14,017 bases of DNA from Thaumarchaeota archaeon UBA183 (GCA_002495205.1 DAEE01000007.1:19650-33666); one strand, 5' to 3'; numbered from the stretch's first letter, positions 1-7,186 are shown. A program made the numbers and translations. The notes: generated by a model not told the origin, from the sequence alone.

Positions 1-396
1 AACGGCAGAATCCACGAGATTGCCGACCAATTCGCGGGCACAAAGGTAGCCTCGACCGAGGACGTCTTCGTTTACTTGGCGAACGCCACTAGGCTAGACC
101 TGGTGTCGCCCCCCGCGTTCATGCAAGCGGTCGCAGAAGGCAACGACCCCCCCGCTTCTAGTGTAGCCGCTTTCCAGCAGGAACTGGAGAACAAGACCGT
201 GTCCGTCCTGGTATACAACCAGCAGACCATCACTCCCCTGACAGAGAGCATGAAGTCGCTGGCTGCTCAGAACGGCATCCCAATCGTAGGAGTAACCGAG
301 ACAATTCAGCCACCTGACGTCCAGTTCCAGGTCTGGATGAATGCCGAACTCATTTCCCTCCAGAACGGCCTAAATGCCAACGCGCTCGGGCAGTAG
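1..396 (+). CDS. znuA: Metal ABC transporter substrate-binding protein, ZnuA/TroA family (3' part only)
   Basis: This is the C-terminal 131 residues of the extracellular binding protein that hands Zn2+ or Mn2+ to an ABC-3 importer. The frame is open from base 1, so the start, signal peptide and the histidine ligands of the N-terminal lobe lie outside the window. What is visible fits the second lobe of the ZnuA/PsaA fold: an opening TEDVFVYLANA segment, a VLVYNQQTITP strand-loop, then GIPIVGVTET and a final helix with QVWM. The glutamate of VTET (codon 298-300) lies where PsaA/MntA-type proteins carry an acidic metal ligand; that alignment is from memory. A TTG at 76 could be mistaken for a start but lies inside the conserved domain. 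The stop is 3 bases before the ATPase gene, so the two are surely co-transcribed. Family call is firm; the choice between zinc, manganese and another metal is open. Confidence 0.85.
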   Translation, partial: NGRIHEIADQFAGTKVASTEDVFVYLANATRLDLVSPPAFMQAVAEGNDPPASSVAAFQQELENKTVSVLVYNQQTITPLTESMKSLAAQNGIPIVGVTETIQPPDVQFQVWMNAELISLQNGLNANALGQ

Positions 397-399
397 GGT

Positions 400-1221
400 A
401 TGAAAGCCACGCAGGAAATAGTGGCGTCGGCCAAGTCGGAAGAGGTCATTATTGTCGCGCACAACCTCTCCGCAGGCTACGGAGGCAGGGCGGTCTGGAA
501 GGACGCCACCTTCTCGGTCGGAAGAGGGCAGTTCGTGGCGATCATAGGGCCGAACGGGGCAGGGAAGACCACCCTTTTCCGCCTGCTTCTGGGCCTGCAG
601 CGCCCCCTCGGAGGGACCCTCCGCCTGTTCGGAGCCGAGCCCAGTCGGGGAAGCCCAAGAATCGGGTATGTCCCCCAGCAACATGTGGTTGACGACGAGT
701 CCCACATCGAATCGCTCGAGCTCGTAAGGCTCGGCCTTTCTGGGAACAGATGGGGGTTCAACCCCTTCTCTCATGAGGACTCGGCGGCAGCGTTCGACAC
801 TCTCTCTGGGGTGGGAGGGCGGGAGCTGGCTCATAGGCCCCTGGCTGAGCTGTCGGGCGGCGAGCTCCAGCGCATCTTCCTTGCCGAGGCCCTCGTCAGC
901 AACCCGGATCTGCTCCTCCTGGACGAGCCGCTCTCGAACCTGGACATGAGGCGTGAAAGGGACTTGCTGAGGCTAGTCAACGAAGTCGTCAGGTCCAGAG
1001 ACGTTTCAGCCATCCTGATCGCGCACAACATCAACCCCCTGCTTCCATACCTCGACAGGGTGATCTACATCGCCAACGGCAAGGTGGCGAGCGGGAAGCC
1101 GGGGGAGGTCTTCACCTCGGAGACCCTCAGCGCCCTCTATGATATTGACGTCGAGGTGCTGCACGACTCGAAGGGCAACATCGCAATTGTGGGCATAGAA
1201 GGACACCACGGAGACGAGTAG
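400..1221 (+). CDS. znuC: Metal ABC transporter ATP-binding protein, ZnuC family
   Basis: This is the 273-residue cytoplasmic ATPase that powers uptake through the ABC-3 permease encoded next. All nucleotide-binding motifs are intact and in order: Walker A GPNGAGKT (residues 50-57), Q-loop VPQQ (91-94), signature LSGGE (151-155), Walker B LLLLDEP (171-177) and the switch histidine in LIAHN (His209). The length is at the upper end for ZnuC-type ATPases because of a roughly 15-residue N-terminal lead before the first strand. The end is His-rich (GHHGDE), which may be chance or may sense metal. The ATG at 400 follows the binding-protein stop by 3 bases; no strong Shine-Dalgarno sequence is seen, so translation may be coupled. 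Sitting between a ZnuA-like and a ZnuB-like gene separates this from other ABC ATPase families. The metal carried cannot be read from the ATPase. Confidence 0.93.
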   Translation: MKATQEIVASAKSEEVIIVAHNLSAGYGGRAVWKDATFSVGRGQFVAIIGPNGAGKTTLFRLLLGLQRPLGGTLRLFGAEPSRGSPRIGYVPQQHVVDDESHIESLELVRLGLSGNRWGFNPFSHEDSAAAFDTLSGVGGRELAHRPLAELSGGELQRIFLAEALVSNPDLLLLDEPLSNLDMRRERDLLRLVNEVVRSRDVSAILIAHNINPLLPYLDRVIYIANGKVASGKPGEVFTSETLSALYDIDVEVLHDSKGNIAIVGIEGHHGDE

Positions 1222-1222
1222 G

Positions 1223-2140
1223 ATGGCCTTCTCTTGGAACATCCTGGCCGACCTCCAGCAAATGTGGGCCTACCAGTTCATGCAGCACGCGTTCGAAGCG
1301 GGGACCATGGTGGCCGTTGTAGCGGGGGTCGTGGGTTACTTCGTGGTGTTGCGCCGCTCGACCTTCGTCGCCCACGCGTTTTCCGAGATAGGGTTCGCAG
1401 GTGCGTCTGGGGCGGTGTATCTCGCCCAGGCGCTCAGCATTCCGTGGCTGACGGCCACCTACGGGATGCTCCTCGGCTCTAGCCTCGGGGGCACTGCCAT
1501 CGCGATGCTCAGCAGACGTTCTTCCCACCGTGACGTGTATGTCGGAATCGTCCTCGCCTTCGCACTCGGCATCGGCCTCCTCTTTCTGAGCCTCTACACG
1601 GGATACGCCACCGAGGCCATCTCCCTCCTGTTCGGTGAAATCCTTGGTATCGCCTGGGCGGACGTCCTGAGGACACTTCTGTTTTCAATCGTAATTCTCG
1701 GCTGCGTGGCGCTAATCTACAGGCCCCTGCTCTTCTCCTCGTTGGACGAGGGGGTGGCAGAGGCGAAGGGCCTCCCGACCCTGACCATCGGAGTCGTCTT
1801 CCTCCTCTTGGTGGCCGTTGCAGTGTCTGTAGCCGTCCAGGTGACCGGGGTCCTCCTGATCTTCTCCCTGATGGTGACCCCTGCAGCCACTGCCCAGCAT
1901 TTGGCATCGAAGCCGAGCCGGGTGATCTTCATCTCTGTGGTGCTCGCGCTGGCGGTTACGTGGGTCGGGCTGTTCGTTTCGTTCTACGAACCATACCCGG
2001 CCAGCTTCTTCATCACCACTACTGTCTTCGTCGTCTATCTCCTTGTCAGGGTCTTCCACCACAGGATCAGAGCGCCCGGGGAGCACAGGAAGGACTGGAA
2101 GGACCGCGTGTTGGTGTCCACCAAGGACTACTCCTCGTAG
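1223..2140 (+). CDS. znuB: Metal ABC transporter permease, ZnuB/ABC-3 family
   Basis: This is the 305-residue membrane subunit of the Zn2+/Mn2+ importer; two copies would form the pore above the ATPase dimer. The N-terminal part carries the family pattern: FMQHAFEAG, a first hydrophobic helix (about residues 26-43), then VVLRRSTFVAHAFSEIGFAG, which matches the conserved region after TM1. Several further hydrophobic helices follow, including VTGVLLIFSLMVTPAATAQ near residue 210, typical of ABC-3 permeases. The tail after the last helix is charged and about 35 residues long. Start: ATG one base after the ATPase stop, with GGAG at 1210-1213 and 9 bases of spacing as a good ribosome binding site. 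The gene ends 9 bases before the stop of the opposing MFS gene. Substrate within the zinc/manganese/iron range is unresolved. Confidence 0.93.
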   Translation: MAFSWNILADLQQMWAYQFMQHAFEAGTMVAVVAGVVGYFVVLRRSTFVAHAFSEIGFAGASGAVYLAQALSIPWLTATYGMLLGSSLGGTAIAMLSRRSSHRDVYVGIVLAFALGIGLLFLSLYTGYATEAISLLFGEILGIAWADVLRTLLFSIVILGCVALIYRPLLFSSLDEGVAEAKGLPTLTIGVVFLLLVAVAVSVAVQVTGVLLIFSLMVTPAATAQHLASKPSRVIFISVVLALAVTWVGLFVSFYEPYPASFFITTTVFVVYLLVRVFHHRIRAPGEHRKDWKDRVLVSTKDYSS

Positions 2141-2145
2141 AGCCT

Positions 2146-2157
2146 GCCCCTACGGGC
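2146..2157. terminator. Possible short GC hairpin at the convergent znuB/MFS junction
   Basis: Arms GCCC (2146-2149) and GGGC (2154-2157) with a 4-base loop lie in the 9-base gap between the two opposing stop codons and run into the MFS stop codon. No T-run follows on either strand, and archaeal terminators usually rely on T-rich tracts, so this is only a candidate. Such short GC arms occur by chance in GC-rich DNA. Confidence 0.15.
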
Positions 2158-3454
2158 CGGCGCCCCCTCCGGGCACCAGGGGCTTCGGCAGGCGGGCAAC
2201 GACCCCCATGGCGACGAAAAGCAGGACGCCTGCTATCACGAAGGTGACGTAGTACCCCGCGTAGACCGAGATGAAGCCGGATGCGAAAGCTCCCGCCATG
2301 GAGGCCAGCCCAACGACGGCCGAGTAGACCCCCAGGGCCGAGCCTGCGGTCTTCGCCTTGACGGTGTTGAACATCATGGTGTTCGATGAGGTATAGTAGA
2401 CCGCGTAGGCCACCCCTCCCGCGAGCGGATAGAACAGGAAAGCCGAAGCCGCGAAGAGGGGACCCGAGACCAGCAGCGCGGCCGCTCCAATGGCGACGTA
2501 GGACCACCCCCGGAGGAGGAGCCCCTGGATGGAGGATGTGATCAAGCTCCGCCTGTTCACGAACTCCCCCGACCTCTGAAAGGCGAGCGTCTGGACCACC
2601 ATCCCAACGAGGATGACGGCGAAGACCTCCTGGTCTGGCATTGAGAAAAGGTGCATCGCGGGGACGAAAGAGGTGTTGAAGAGCCCAGCTGAGATGTAAA
2701 AGATGATAGTGGAGAGGTAGAACAGTGGGAGGTAACTGGTGAGCCCGGAGCGGAGGCCCCTGAACGCCCTCCTGAAGTCCGCTCCTGACGGGATTCCGAG
2801 GAAGAAGACCGGGTTGGCGCGAAGGCGGCTGAAGAGGCTCGGCTTCCTCAGCGCGACCGTCTCTCTCTCGAGGACGAACTCGGGCTCGCGAATCATGACT
2901 AGAGCCAGCCCCGAAGATGTGAGCGCGAACGCCCCCATCGGGACGAAAAGGAAGACGAAGTCGTTGGGAAGGAACTGCGTCCAGAGGGTGCTGATCACGA
3001 GTCCCGCAACGTTTCCTGCGCTGCTGACCAGCGAAAGCCGCGCGAAGGCGTTGGCCCACTTGCCTTTCTGTTCAGTCTCCATTATGAGGAGGTTGAGGGG
3101 CGTGGCCGACGCCACTGAGACGAAGGATATGGCGCCGTACCTGGAGATGGTTCCAGATGTCGTCCTGTCGAAGAAGTATGAGACCAGGGCCACAGCCACC
3201 AGCGCGTAGCTGAGCGCGACCAAGGACTTCCGCTTGTGCAGCCTGTCTGTGGCGACCCCCCAGAACAACGCCGCCGGGATGCTGACCCCGTTGTAGATGG
3301 CCGAGGCGAGGCTGCCGTAGATGGTCCCCAATGCCTGGCCGTTGAGGTAGATCAGGTAGAGCTGGACCATGGTCCCCAGAGGGCCTGTGGCGACAGAGAC
3401 CGGGAAGACCGAGTAGATCCATGCGGACCTCCTCTGCTTCTTCTCCTCGGTCAT
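2150..3454 (-). CDS. MFS transporter, substrate unknown
   Basis: This is a 434-residue integral membrane protein of the major facilitator superfamily. The chain is strongly hydrophobic, with about 12 predictable membrane helices split by a charged central loop (about residues 188-235). The loop after TM2 reads GVATDRLHKRKSL (66-78), a good match to MFS motif A (GxxxDRxxRK). The start is taken at the ATG of MTEEKK (3454-3452) because the first helix follows at once. The same frame stays open upstream as far as about 4426, but that part is antisense to the methyltransferase and L3 region, is hydrophilic and low-complexity, and is not an N-terminal domain. The gene is divergent from the methyltransferase and convergent with znuB, so it is probably a single-gene unit. 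Sugar, drug or organic-acid transport are all possible; nothing in the neighbours settles it. Confidence 0.85.
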   Translation of the reverse strand: MTEEKKQRRSAWIYSVFPVSVATGPLGTMVQLYLIYLNGQALGTIYGSLASAIYNGVSIPAALFWGVATDRLHKRKSLVALSYALVAVALVSYFFDRTTSGTISRYGAISFVSVASATPLNLLIMETEQKGKWANAFARLSLVSSAGNVAGLVISTLWTQFLPNDFVFLFVPMGAFALTSSGLALVMIREPEFVLERETVALRKPSLFSRLRANPVFFLGIPSGADFRRAFRGLRSGLTSYLPLFYLSTIIFYISAGLFNTSFVPAMHLFSMPDQEVFAVILVGMVVQTLAFQRSGEFVNRRSLITSSIQGLLLRGWSYVAIGAAALLVSGPLFAASAFLFYPLAGGVAYAVYYTSSNTMMFNTVKAKTAGSALGVYSAVVGLASMAGAFASGFISVYAGYYVTFVIAGVLLFVAMGVVARLPKPLVPGGGAGP

Positions 3455-3550
3455 AGATGCAAGCCTGCCGAGGACCCGTTCATGTGCGTTGCACCCCTTC
3501 GGCCACGCCGCGGGACAAAGCTGAATTAACGCGCTTCGCTGCGCGCACCG
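3455..3550. other. Divergent intergenic region between MFS gene and RNA methyltransferase gene
   Basis: These 96 bases are the largest gap in the window and must hold the promoters of both divergent genes. On the plus side an A/T element at 3523-3530 and a short hairpin (CGCGC 3530-3534, loop TTCGCT, GCGCG 3541-3545) precede the ATG at 3551. On the minus side I see no convincing TATA-like element at the expected distance from the MFS start; the closest is a weak ATGAAC around 3478-3483. No small ORF or RNA gene is evident. Confidence 0.5.
3523..3530 (+). promoter_or_regulatory. TATA-like element for the RNA methyltransferase (possible ribosomal operon promoter)
   Basis: GAATTAAC is the only A/T-rich octamer in an otherwise GC-rich gap. 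Its centre is about 24-25 bases upstream of the ATG at 3551, which is the TATA-to-start distance of archaeal promoters and would give a leaderless transcript. No Shine-Dalgarno sequence is found before that ATG, which agrees. The assignment rests on spacing and composition only. Confidence 0.4.
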
Positions 3551-4375
3551 ATGGCGCTTCTGGGGAGGAAGATCGCAGTATCTCTTCCCGACACGGTGCT
3601 GGAGGACAAGGAGTCCCTCCGCGAGAAGACTGCGAAGCTCGGTCTCATAGCCAGGGCATGCGCCATCTACGGAGTCGACGTGATTGAGGTGTTCAGGGAC
3701 CCCAAAGGGCGAGGGGAGGAGAAAGGGGTCCGCAAGGTCCTGGGGTATCTCGAGACGCCCCAGTACCTCAGGAAGCGGCTTTACCCCCTGGACGAAGAGC
3801 TGAGGTACGCCGGGATGCTCCCGCCGCTCCGCATCCCTTCGCACAAGACGAAGATCCCCGCCGACAGGCTCCCCCTGGGGGAGGTTAGGGAAGGGGTGGT
3901 GAACTCCGACGGGACCGTGGATATCGGCCTTGACGTCGCCCCCAAGCTCGGCCAGAGGCTCCCGCCGGGGAGTCGGGTGACTGTGAGGATCTCCTCCCTC
4001 CGGCCGCCAGTTGCCGAGGCAATCCCAAGGGAGATGGCTGGCCCCTACTGGGGGTACGCTGTGGAGACCAAGACGGTAGGGGACGTGCTCTCGGATTCTA
4101 GGTTCGGTCTGAAAATAGCAACTTCGAGGCTTGGAGCCCCGATTGTGGGCGAAATCGCCGGGCTGAGGTCGTCCCTCGTGGGCGCAGGAGGCGTGAAGCT
4201 GATCTTCGGTTCCCCCTCGAGGGGGCTCTTCGACATCGTCGGGGCAGACCTCCCCCGGCGGGTGGACTACGTCGTCAACTTCTTTCCCGAGCAGCAGGTC
4301 GAAACGGTCAGGACGGAGGAGGCGGTCCTCGTCAGTTTGGGGGTTGTAAGCCTCCTTTCCGCCGAGAAAGCTTAA
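3551..4375 (+). CDS. SPOUT-fold RNA methyltransferase (COG2106 / Methyltrn_RNA_3 family)
   Basis: This is a 274-residue predicted S-adenosylmethionine-dependent RNA methyltransferase with the deep-trefoil-knot SPOUT fold, related to eukaryotic SPOUT1. The N-terminal part (1-90) opens with RKIAVSLPDTVL and contains LIARACAIYGVDVIEVF, as in the family. Residues about 95-150 look like the inserted OB-like beta domain. The C-terminal knot carries IFGSPSRGLF (218-227) and NFFPEQQVETVRTEEA (243-258), the SAM-binding and knot signature of this group. Length is normal. Family members sit just upstream of rpl3 in many archaea, as here (42-base gap), so co-expression with ribosomal proteins and an rRNA target are likely but not shown. 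Start: ATG at 3551 with a TATA-like element 24-25 bases upstream. Target nucleotide and modified base cannot be told from the sequence. Confidence 0.88.
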   Translation: MALLGRKIAVSLPDTVLEDKESLREKTAKLGLIARACAIYGVDVIEVFRDPKGRGEEKGVRKVLGYLETPQYLRKRLYPLDEELRYAGMLPPLRIPSHKTKIPADRLPLGEVREGVVNSDGTVDIGLDVAPKLGQRLPPGSRVTVRISSLRPPVAEAIPREMAGPYWGYAVETKTVGDVLSDSRFGLKIATSRLGAPIVGEIAGLRSSLVGAGGVKLIFGSPSRGLFDIVGADLPRRVDYVVNFFPEQQVETVRTEEAVLVSLGVVSLLSAEKA

Positions 4376-4382
4376 GTGCGAA

Positions 4383-4393
4383 CCGTAAAACGG
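4383..4393 (+). promoter_or_regulatory. Candidate A/T element / small inverted repeat upstream of rpl3
   Basis: The 42 bases between the methyltransferase stop and the L3 start hold CCGT-AAA-ACGG (4383-4393), a perfect 4-base inverted repeat around an A-rich core. Its TAAAAC core lies about 29 bases before the TTG start, slightly far for a leaderless archaeal promoter. It may be an internal promoter for the ribosomal genes, an operator-like site, or chance. Confidence 0.2.
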
Positions 4394-4417
4394 GCCACCG
4401 GAAAGGTTTAGCGTGAG

Positions 4418-5371
4418 TTGGGTCATCGGAAGTATTCTGCGCCCCGTAGAGGTAGTCTTGCATACAGGCCGAGAGGGCGAGCGAAGAGCTTCGTCCCAAG
4501 AATAAGGACCTGGCCCAAAGTTCAGGCCGAGAAGCCGATTCTACTAGGATTCCCCGGCTACAAGGCTGGGACAGCCCACGTCATCACTGTCGACGACAGG
4601 GCAAAGACTCCCAACTTCGGGAAGCCCCTGTTCAATCTTTCGAGTGTGCTTACCCTGCCGGACGCCCAAGTCATCGGCCTGAGGCTCTATGGGCATGAGA
4701 ACGGCCAGGACATGGCGATAGCGGACGTCAGGCAGCCGAGCCAGGCTCCTCTCGACAAGCTCCCCCTGGACCGGGCGATGAGGGTCGCGGCCGTGGTCTC
4801 CTCCGTCCCCCGAGACGTAGGCCTGTCGCAGAAGAAGCCGATTGTCCTCGAGGTCGGAGTGTCGGGAGGGGACCTGAAGGCCCAGGCCGGGTTCGTCCAT
4901 GGGCTGATAGGCAAGAAGGTGAAGTTCACTGACGTTTTCAAGGCGGGTATGTACGTTGACGTCCTGGGGATAACGAAGGGGAAGGGGTTTGAGGGCCCCA
5001 TCACCAGGTTCGGGGTCAAGAGGAAGCAGCACAAGTCGAGGAAGAGCGTGAGGGCTGTGGCCGTGATAGGGCCGTGGCACCCAGCGGCTGTGATGTACAC
5101 TGTGGCGAGGGCAGGCCAGATGGGGTTCCATCAAAGGACGGAGACTGGCAAGAGGATCCTGCTCGTGGGGAACGCGTCGTCCAACCCGGTCACTCCTCCT
5201 GGTGGTTTCGGCCACTTTGGGAACGTCGCAGGGGATTACGCGGTCATCAGAGGGTCTGTCCCGGGGCCCGCGAGCAGGTTCGTCCTCGTCAGGATGAAGG
5301 AGAGGGGGGTCGTGAAGAGCCAGGCCCCGCCCCAGGTGATTGAAGTAAGCACCATGGAGAGGAAGCGCTAG
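4418..5371 (+). CDS. rpl3: Large-subunit ribosomal protein L3 (archaeal uL3)
   Basis: This 317-residue protein binds 23S rRNA near the peptidyl-transferase centre and is an early assembly protein. It opens with GHRKYSAPRRGSLAYRPRGR, the archaeal/eukaryotic L3 N-terminus. The central GVSGGD (147-152), GITKGKGFEGPITRFGVK (184-201) and KRKQHKSRKSVR (201-212) stretches and WHPAAVMYTVARAGQMGFHQ (220-239), the finger near the active centre, are all conserved. The start must be the TTG at 4418: the protein begins exactly as the family does there, and an in-frame stop (TAG, 4409-4411) lies 6 bases upstream. The rare start on a highly expressed gene is worth noting. No clear Shine-Dalgarno sequence at normal spacing is seen. 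L4 follows after 2 bases. The identity is certain. Confidence 0.98.
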   Translation: MGHRKYSAPRRGSLAYRPRGRAKSFVPRIRTWPKVQAEKPILLGFPGYKAGTAHVITVDDRAKTPNFGKPLFNLSSVLTLPDAQVIGLRLYGHENGQDMAIADVRQPSQAPLDKLPLDRAMRVAAVVSSVPRDVGLSQKKPIVLEVGVSGGDLKAQAGFVHGLIGKKVKFTDVFKAGMYVDVLGITKGKGFEGPITRFGVKRKQHKSRKSVRAVAVIGPWHPAAVMYTVARAGQMGFHQRTETGKRILLVGNASSNPVTPPGGFGHFGNVAGDYAVIRGSVPGPASRFVLVRMKERGVVKSQAPPQVIEVSTMERKR

Positions 5372-5373
5372 CG

Positions 5374-6168
5374 ATGAAGGCAGAGGTCGTCGGGCTCAAT
5401 GGGAAGCCATCGGGAGAGGTGGAGGTCCCCAGGGTGTTCGCCACGGAGCTCAGGGCGGACTTGGTGAAGAGGGTGTTCTGGCTTGTCGGATCCCACGGGT
5501 TCCAGCCCCAGGGGAGGGACCCCATGGCCGGCGAGAGGACGACGGCCGAGACCCATAGCCCTCCTACGGGCACGGGCCGCTCTAGGATACCGAGGGTCAA
5601 GGGAGACAGATACCCCCGCGGGGGTCTTGCAGGTGGCGTGGCGAGCGTCGTGAAGGGGAGGCTCCCCCACCCGCCGAGGTCGGAGAAGGTCATACATCTC
5701 GGAGTTAACAGGAAGGAAAGGAGGCTGGCGACCGACTCTGCGATAGCATACACAGCGAACCTAGACGCGGTGAAGGCCCGCGGACACAGGGTGAAGACGC
5801 AGAACCTCCCCATGGTCGTCGCAGACGACATCGAGACCGTAGAGAAGACCTCCGAGCTGGTCTCGTTCCTGGAGAAGGTTGACCTGAAGGCAGAGCTTGA
5901 GAGGGTAGACAGCCGAACGAAGCGGAACTCCGGGAAGAGGAAACTGAGGGGGAGAGTGTACAGGGGCGCAGTGGGGCCGCTCATCGTGGTGACGAACGAC
6001 AGGGGCGTCGGAAGGGCTGCGGGAGGTATTCCAGGCGTCCAAATCGCGCGCGTGCAAGACGTCAGCGTCCTTGACCTCGCGCCCGGCGGGGTCCCGGGCA
6101 GGCTCACCATCTGGACCGAGTCGGCCCTGGGGGCGCTCGAAGCAAGGACCAAGGGGGTAGCTTCGTAG
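5374..6168 (+). CDS. rpl4: Large-subunit ribosomal protein L4 (archaeal uL4)
   Basis: This 264-residue protein of the large subunit has a long loop that reaches into the peptide exit tunnel. The globular start (MKAEVVGLNGKPSGEVEVP) is followed by the basic, Gly/Pro-rich tunnel loop (about residues 45-105) with HSPPTGTGRSRIPRVKG (61-77) and a GGLAGGVASVVKGR element that match archaeal L4. RSEKVIHLGVNRKERRLATD and IAYTAN then mark the return to the globular domain. The C-terminal part has the expected VLDLAPGGVPGRLTIWTESAL ending. The ATG at 5374 is 2 bases after the L3 stop and is served by GGAGAGG (5356-5362), which lies inside the end of L3. Length is normal for archaea. The identity is secure. 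Confidence 0.97.
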   Translation: MKAEVVGLNGKPSGEVEVPRVFATELRADLVKRVFWLVGSHGFQPQGRDPMAGERTTAETHSPPTGTGRSRIPRVKGDRYPRGGLAGGVASVVKGRLPHPPRSEKVIHLGVNRKERRLATDSAIAYTANLDAVKARGHRVKTQNLPMVVADDIETVEKTSELVSFLEKVDLKAELERVDSRTKRNSGKRKLRGRVYRGAVGPLIVVTNDRGVGRAAGGIPGVQIARVQDVSVLDLAPGGVPGRLTIWTESALGALEARTKGVAS

Positions 6169-6169
6169 T

Positions 6170-6436
6170 ATGAGGCTGGAAGACGCCCAGAAAATCCTGA
6201 AGAGGCCATATGTCACGGAGAGGACTTTCGACCAGATCGAGAGGGAGAACAAGCTCTGCTTCATAGTCGAGGATAGGGTCTCCAAGACTCAGATCGCGAA
6301 CGCGGTCGAGGCGCTCTATGAGGTGAAAGTGGATGCTGTGAACACGGCGAGAACCATCAAGGGGAAGAAGGCGTTCGTCCGCCTCTCTGAAGTGGGGAAG
6401 GCGGCCGAGCTGGCGACGAAGCTGGGGCTGGTTTAG
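6170..6436 (+). CDS. rpl23: Large-subunit ribosomal protein L23 (archaeal uL23)
   Basis: This is a small 88-residue protein at the exit of the peptide tunnel, where signal recognition particle and chaperones dock. Family hallmarks are ILKRPYVTERTFDQIERENK near the start, FIVEDRVSKTQIANAVEALY in the middle and VNTARTIKGKKAFVRL towards the end. The length is that of the compact archaeal form, without the N-terminal extension of the eukaryotic protein. The ATG is one base after the L4 stop and L2 begins 3 bases after this gene ends, so translation is very probably coupled along the cluster. The identity is secure. Confidence 0.97.
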   Translation: MRLEDAQKILKRPYVTERTFDQIERENKLCFIVEDRVSKTQIANAVEALYEVKVDAVNTARTIKGKKAFVRLSEVGKAAELATKLGLV

Positions 6437-6439
6437 AGA

Positions 6440-7186
6440 TTGGGTAAGAGGATACTTCAGCGCAGGCGCGGGAAGGCTGGGATACAGTTCAGGGCCCCCA
6501 GTAAGGGGAAGATCGCCCCGGTTCGATATCCGAAAATCGGGGGTGGGCAGACAGGCGCAGCCACCATTACGGCGATCCTCGACGAGAGGGGACGGAGCGC
6601 GCCCCTGGCTCAGCTCAGGCTGGAAGGGGACAGGTACGCCTACGTCCCGGCAGTCGCCGGAATGGCCGTGGGACATCAGGTCACCATGGGACCGACAGCG
6701 CAACTCCATGCCGGCAACGCCATGCCGCTCTTGAGCATGCCGGAGGGCACCCGCATCTGCAACATCGAGCTGAGGCCGGGAGACGGTGGAAGGCTCGTCA
6801 GGGCCTCGGGGACATCGGCGGTGCTCTTCTCGAAGGCGAACGGGAGGGCGATAATCAAGCTCCCTTCGGGCAAGAACATCCTGGTCAGCGACAGGTGCGT
6901 GGCCACTGTAGGGGAGGTCGCGGGGGGAGGAAGGAGAGAGAAGCCGTTCCTCACGGCAGGCGCCAGGCACCACGCGATGAGGGCCTCGGGGCGCGTCTAC
7001 CCAAGGATGAGGGGGATCGCCATGGCAGTGGTCTATCACCCGTTCGGAGGCGGCAGGCACCAGCACCCGGGCAAGTCGACGAGCACTTCAAGGAATGCGC
7101 CACCCGGGAGGAAGGTAGGGTTAATAGCGCCGAGGAAGACAGGAAGAAAGAGATTGGCAAGGTCCAGCGCCGAGGTGTCGAAGTAG
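6440..7186 (+). CDS. rpl2: Large-subunit ribosomal protein L2 (archaeal uL2)
   Basis: This 248-residue 23S rRNA-binding protein is needed for subunit joining and for the peptidyl-transferase centre. It begins MGKRILQRRRGKAGIQFRAP, the archaeal L2 start. The middle (about 80-160) has the SH3-like beta barrel with GNAMPLLSMPEGTRICNIEL and RASGTSAVLF. The C-terminal loop holds YHPFGGGRHQHPGK (199-212), with the conserved histidine at residue 200, and APPGRKVGLIAPRKTGRKR (220-238). The start is TTG at 6440: this is where the family begins, and the L23 stop codon is in the same frame 6 bases earlier, so no upstream start is possible. This is the second TTG start in the ribosomal cluster. S19 begins on the base after the stop. 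The identity is certain. Confidence 0.98.
   Translation: MGKRILQRRRGKAGIQFRAPSKGKIAPVRYPKIGGGQTGAATITAILDERGRSAPLAQLRLEGDRYAYVPAVAGMAVGHQVTMGPTAQLHAGNAMPLLSMPEGTRICNIELRPGDGGRLVRASGTSAVLFSKANGRAIIKLPSGKNILVSDRCVATVGEVAGGGRREKPFLTAGARHHAMRASGRVYPRMRGIAMAVVYHPFGGGRHQHPGKSTSTSRNAPPGRKVGLIAPRKTGRKRLARSSAEVSK
7172..7177 (+). promoter_or_regulatory. Shine-Dalgarno sequence for S19
   Basis: GAGGTG at 7172-7177 lies inside the end of the L2 gene, 9 bases before the S19 ATG. It matches the complement of the conserved archaeal 16S rRNA 3' end (GGAGGTGA), giving S19 its own strong ribosome binding site despite the zero-base gap. Confidence 0.6.

Noticed and set aside
76..78. TTG as start of a short 106-residue protein
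   Set aside because: The frame is open to base 1 and the residues before it continue the ZnuA-type domain, so this is an internal leucine of a truncated gene.
1..2140. Possible assignment of the ABC operon to iron or another nutrient family
   Set aside because: The permease and ATPase follow the ABC-3 (zinc/manganese) pattern, and the binding protein has the ZnuA/PsaA fold signature. The metal itself remains open.
2067..3059. 330-codon open frame on the minus strand overlapping the MFS gene in another frame
   Set aside because: It has an Arg/Gly/Pro-rich composition typical of a frame-shifted shadow, and the MFS frame has membrane helices and motif A.
3455..4426. In-frame open upstream extension of the MFS gene on the minus strand, which would make a 758-residue protein
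   Set aside because: It is antisense to the whole conserved methyltransferase gene and the L3 start. The extra part is hydrophilic and low in complexity, and a normal MFS start (MTEEKK then TM1) lies at 3454.
5289..6209. Long open frame on the minus strand opposite L4
   Set aside because: It is a shadow of the certain L4 gene in GC-rich DNA, rich in Ser/Pro/Leu, with no recognisable domain.
6104..7066. 320-codon minus-strand open frame opposite L23 and L2
   Set aside because: Both ribosomal genes on the plus strand are certain; this frame shows only compositional bias.
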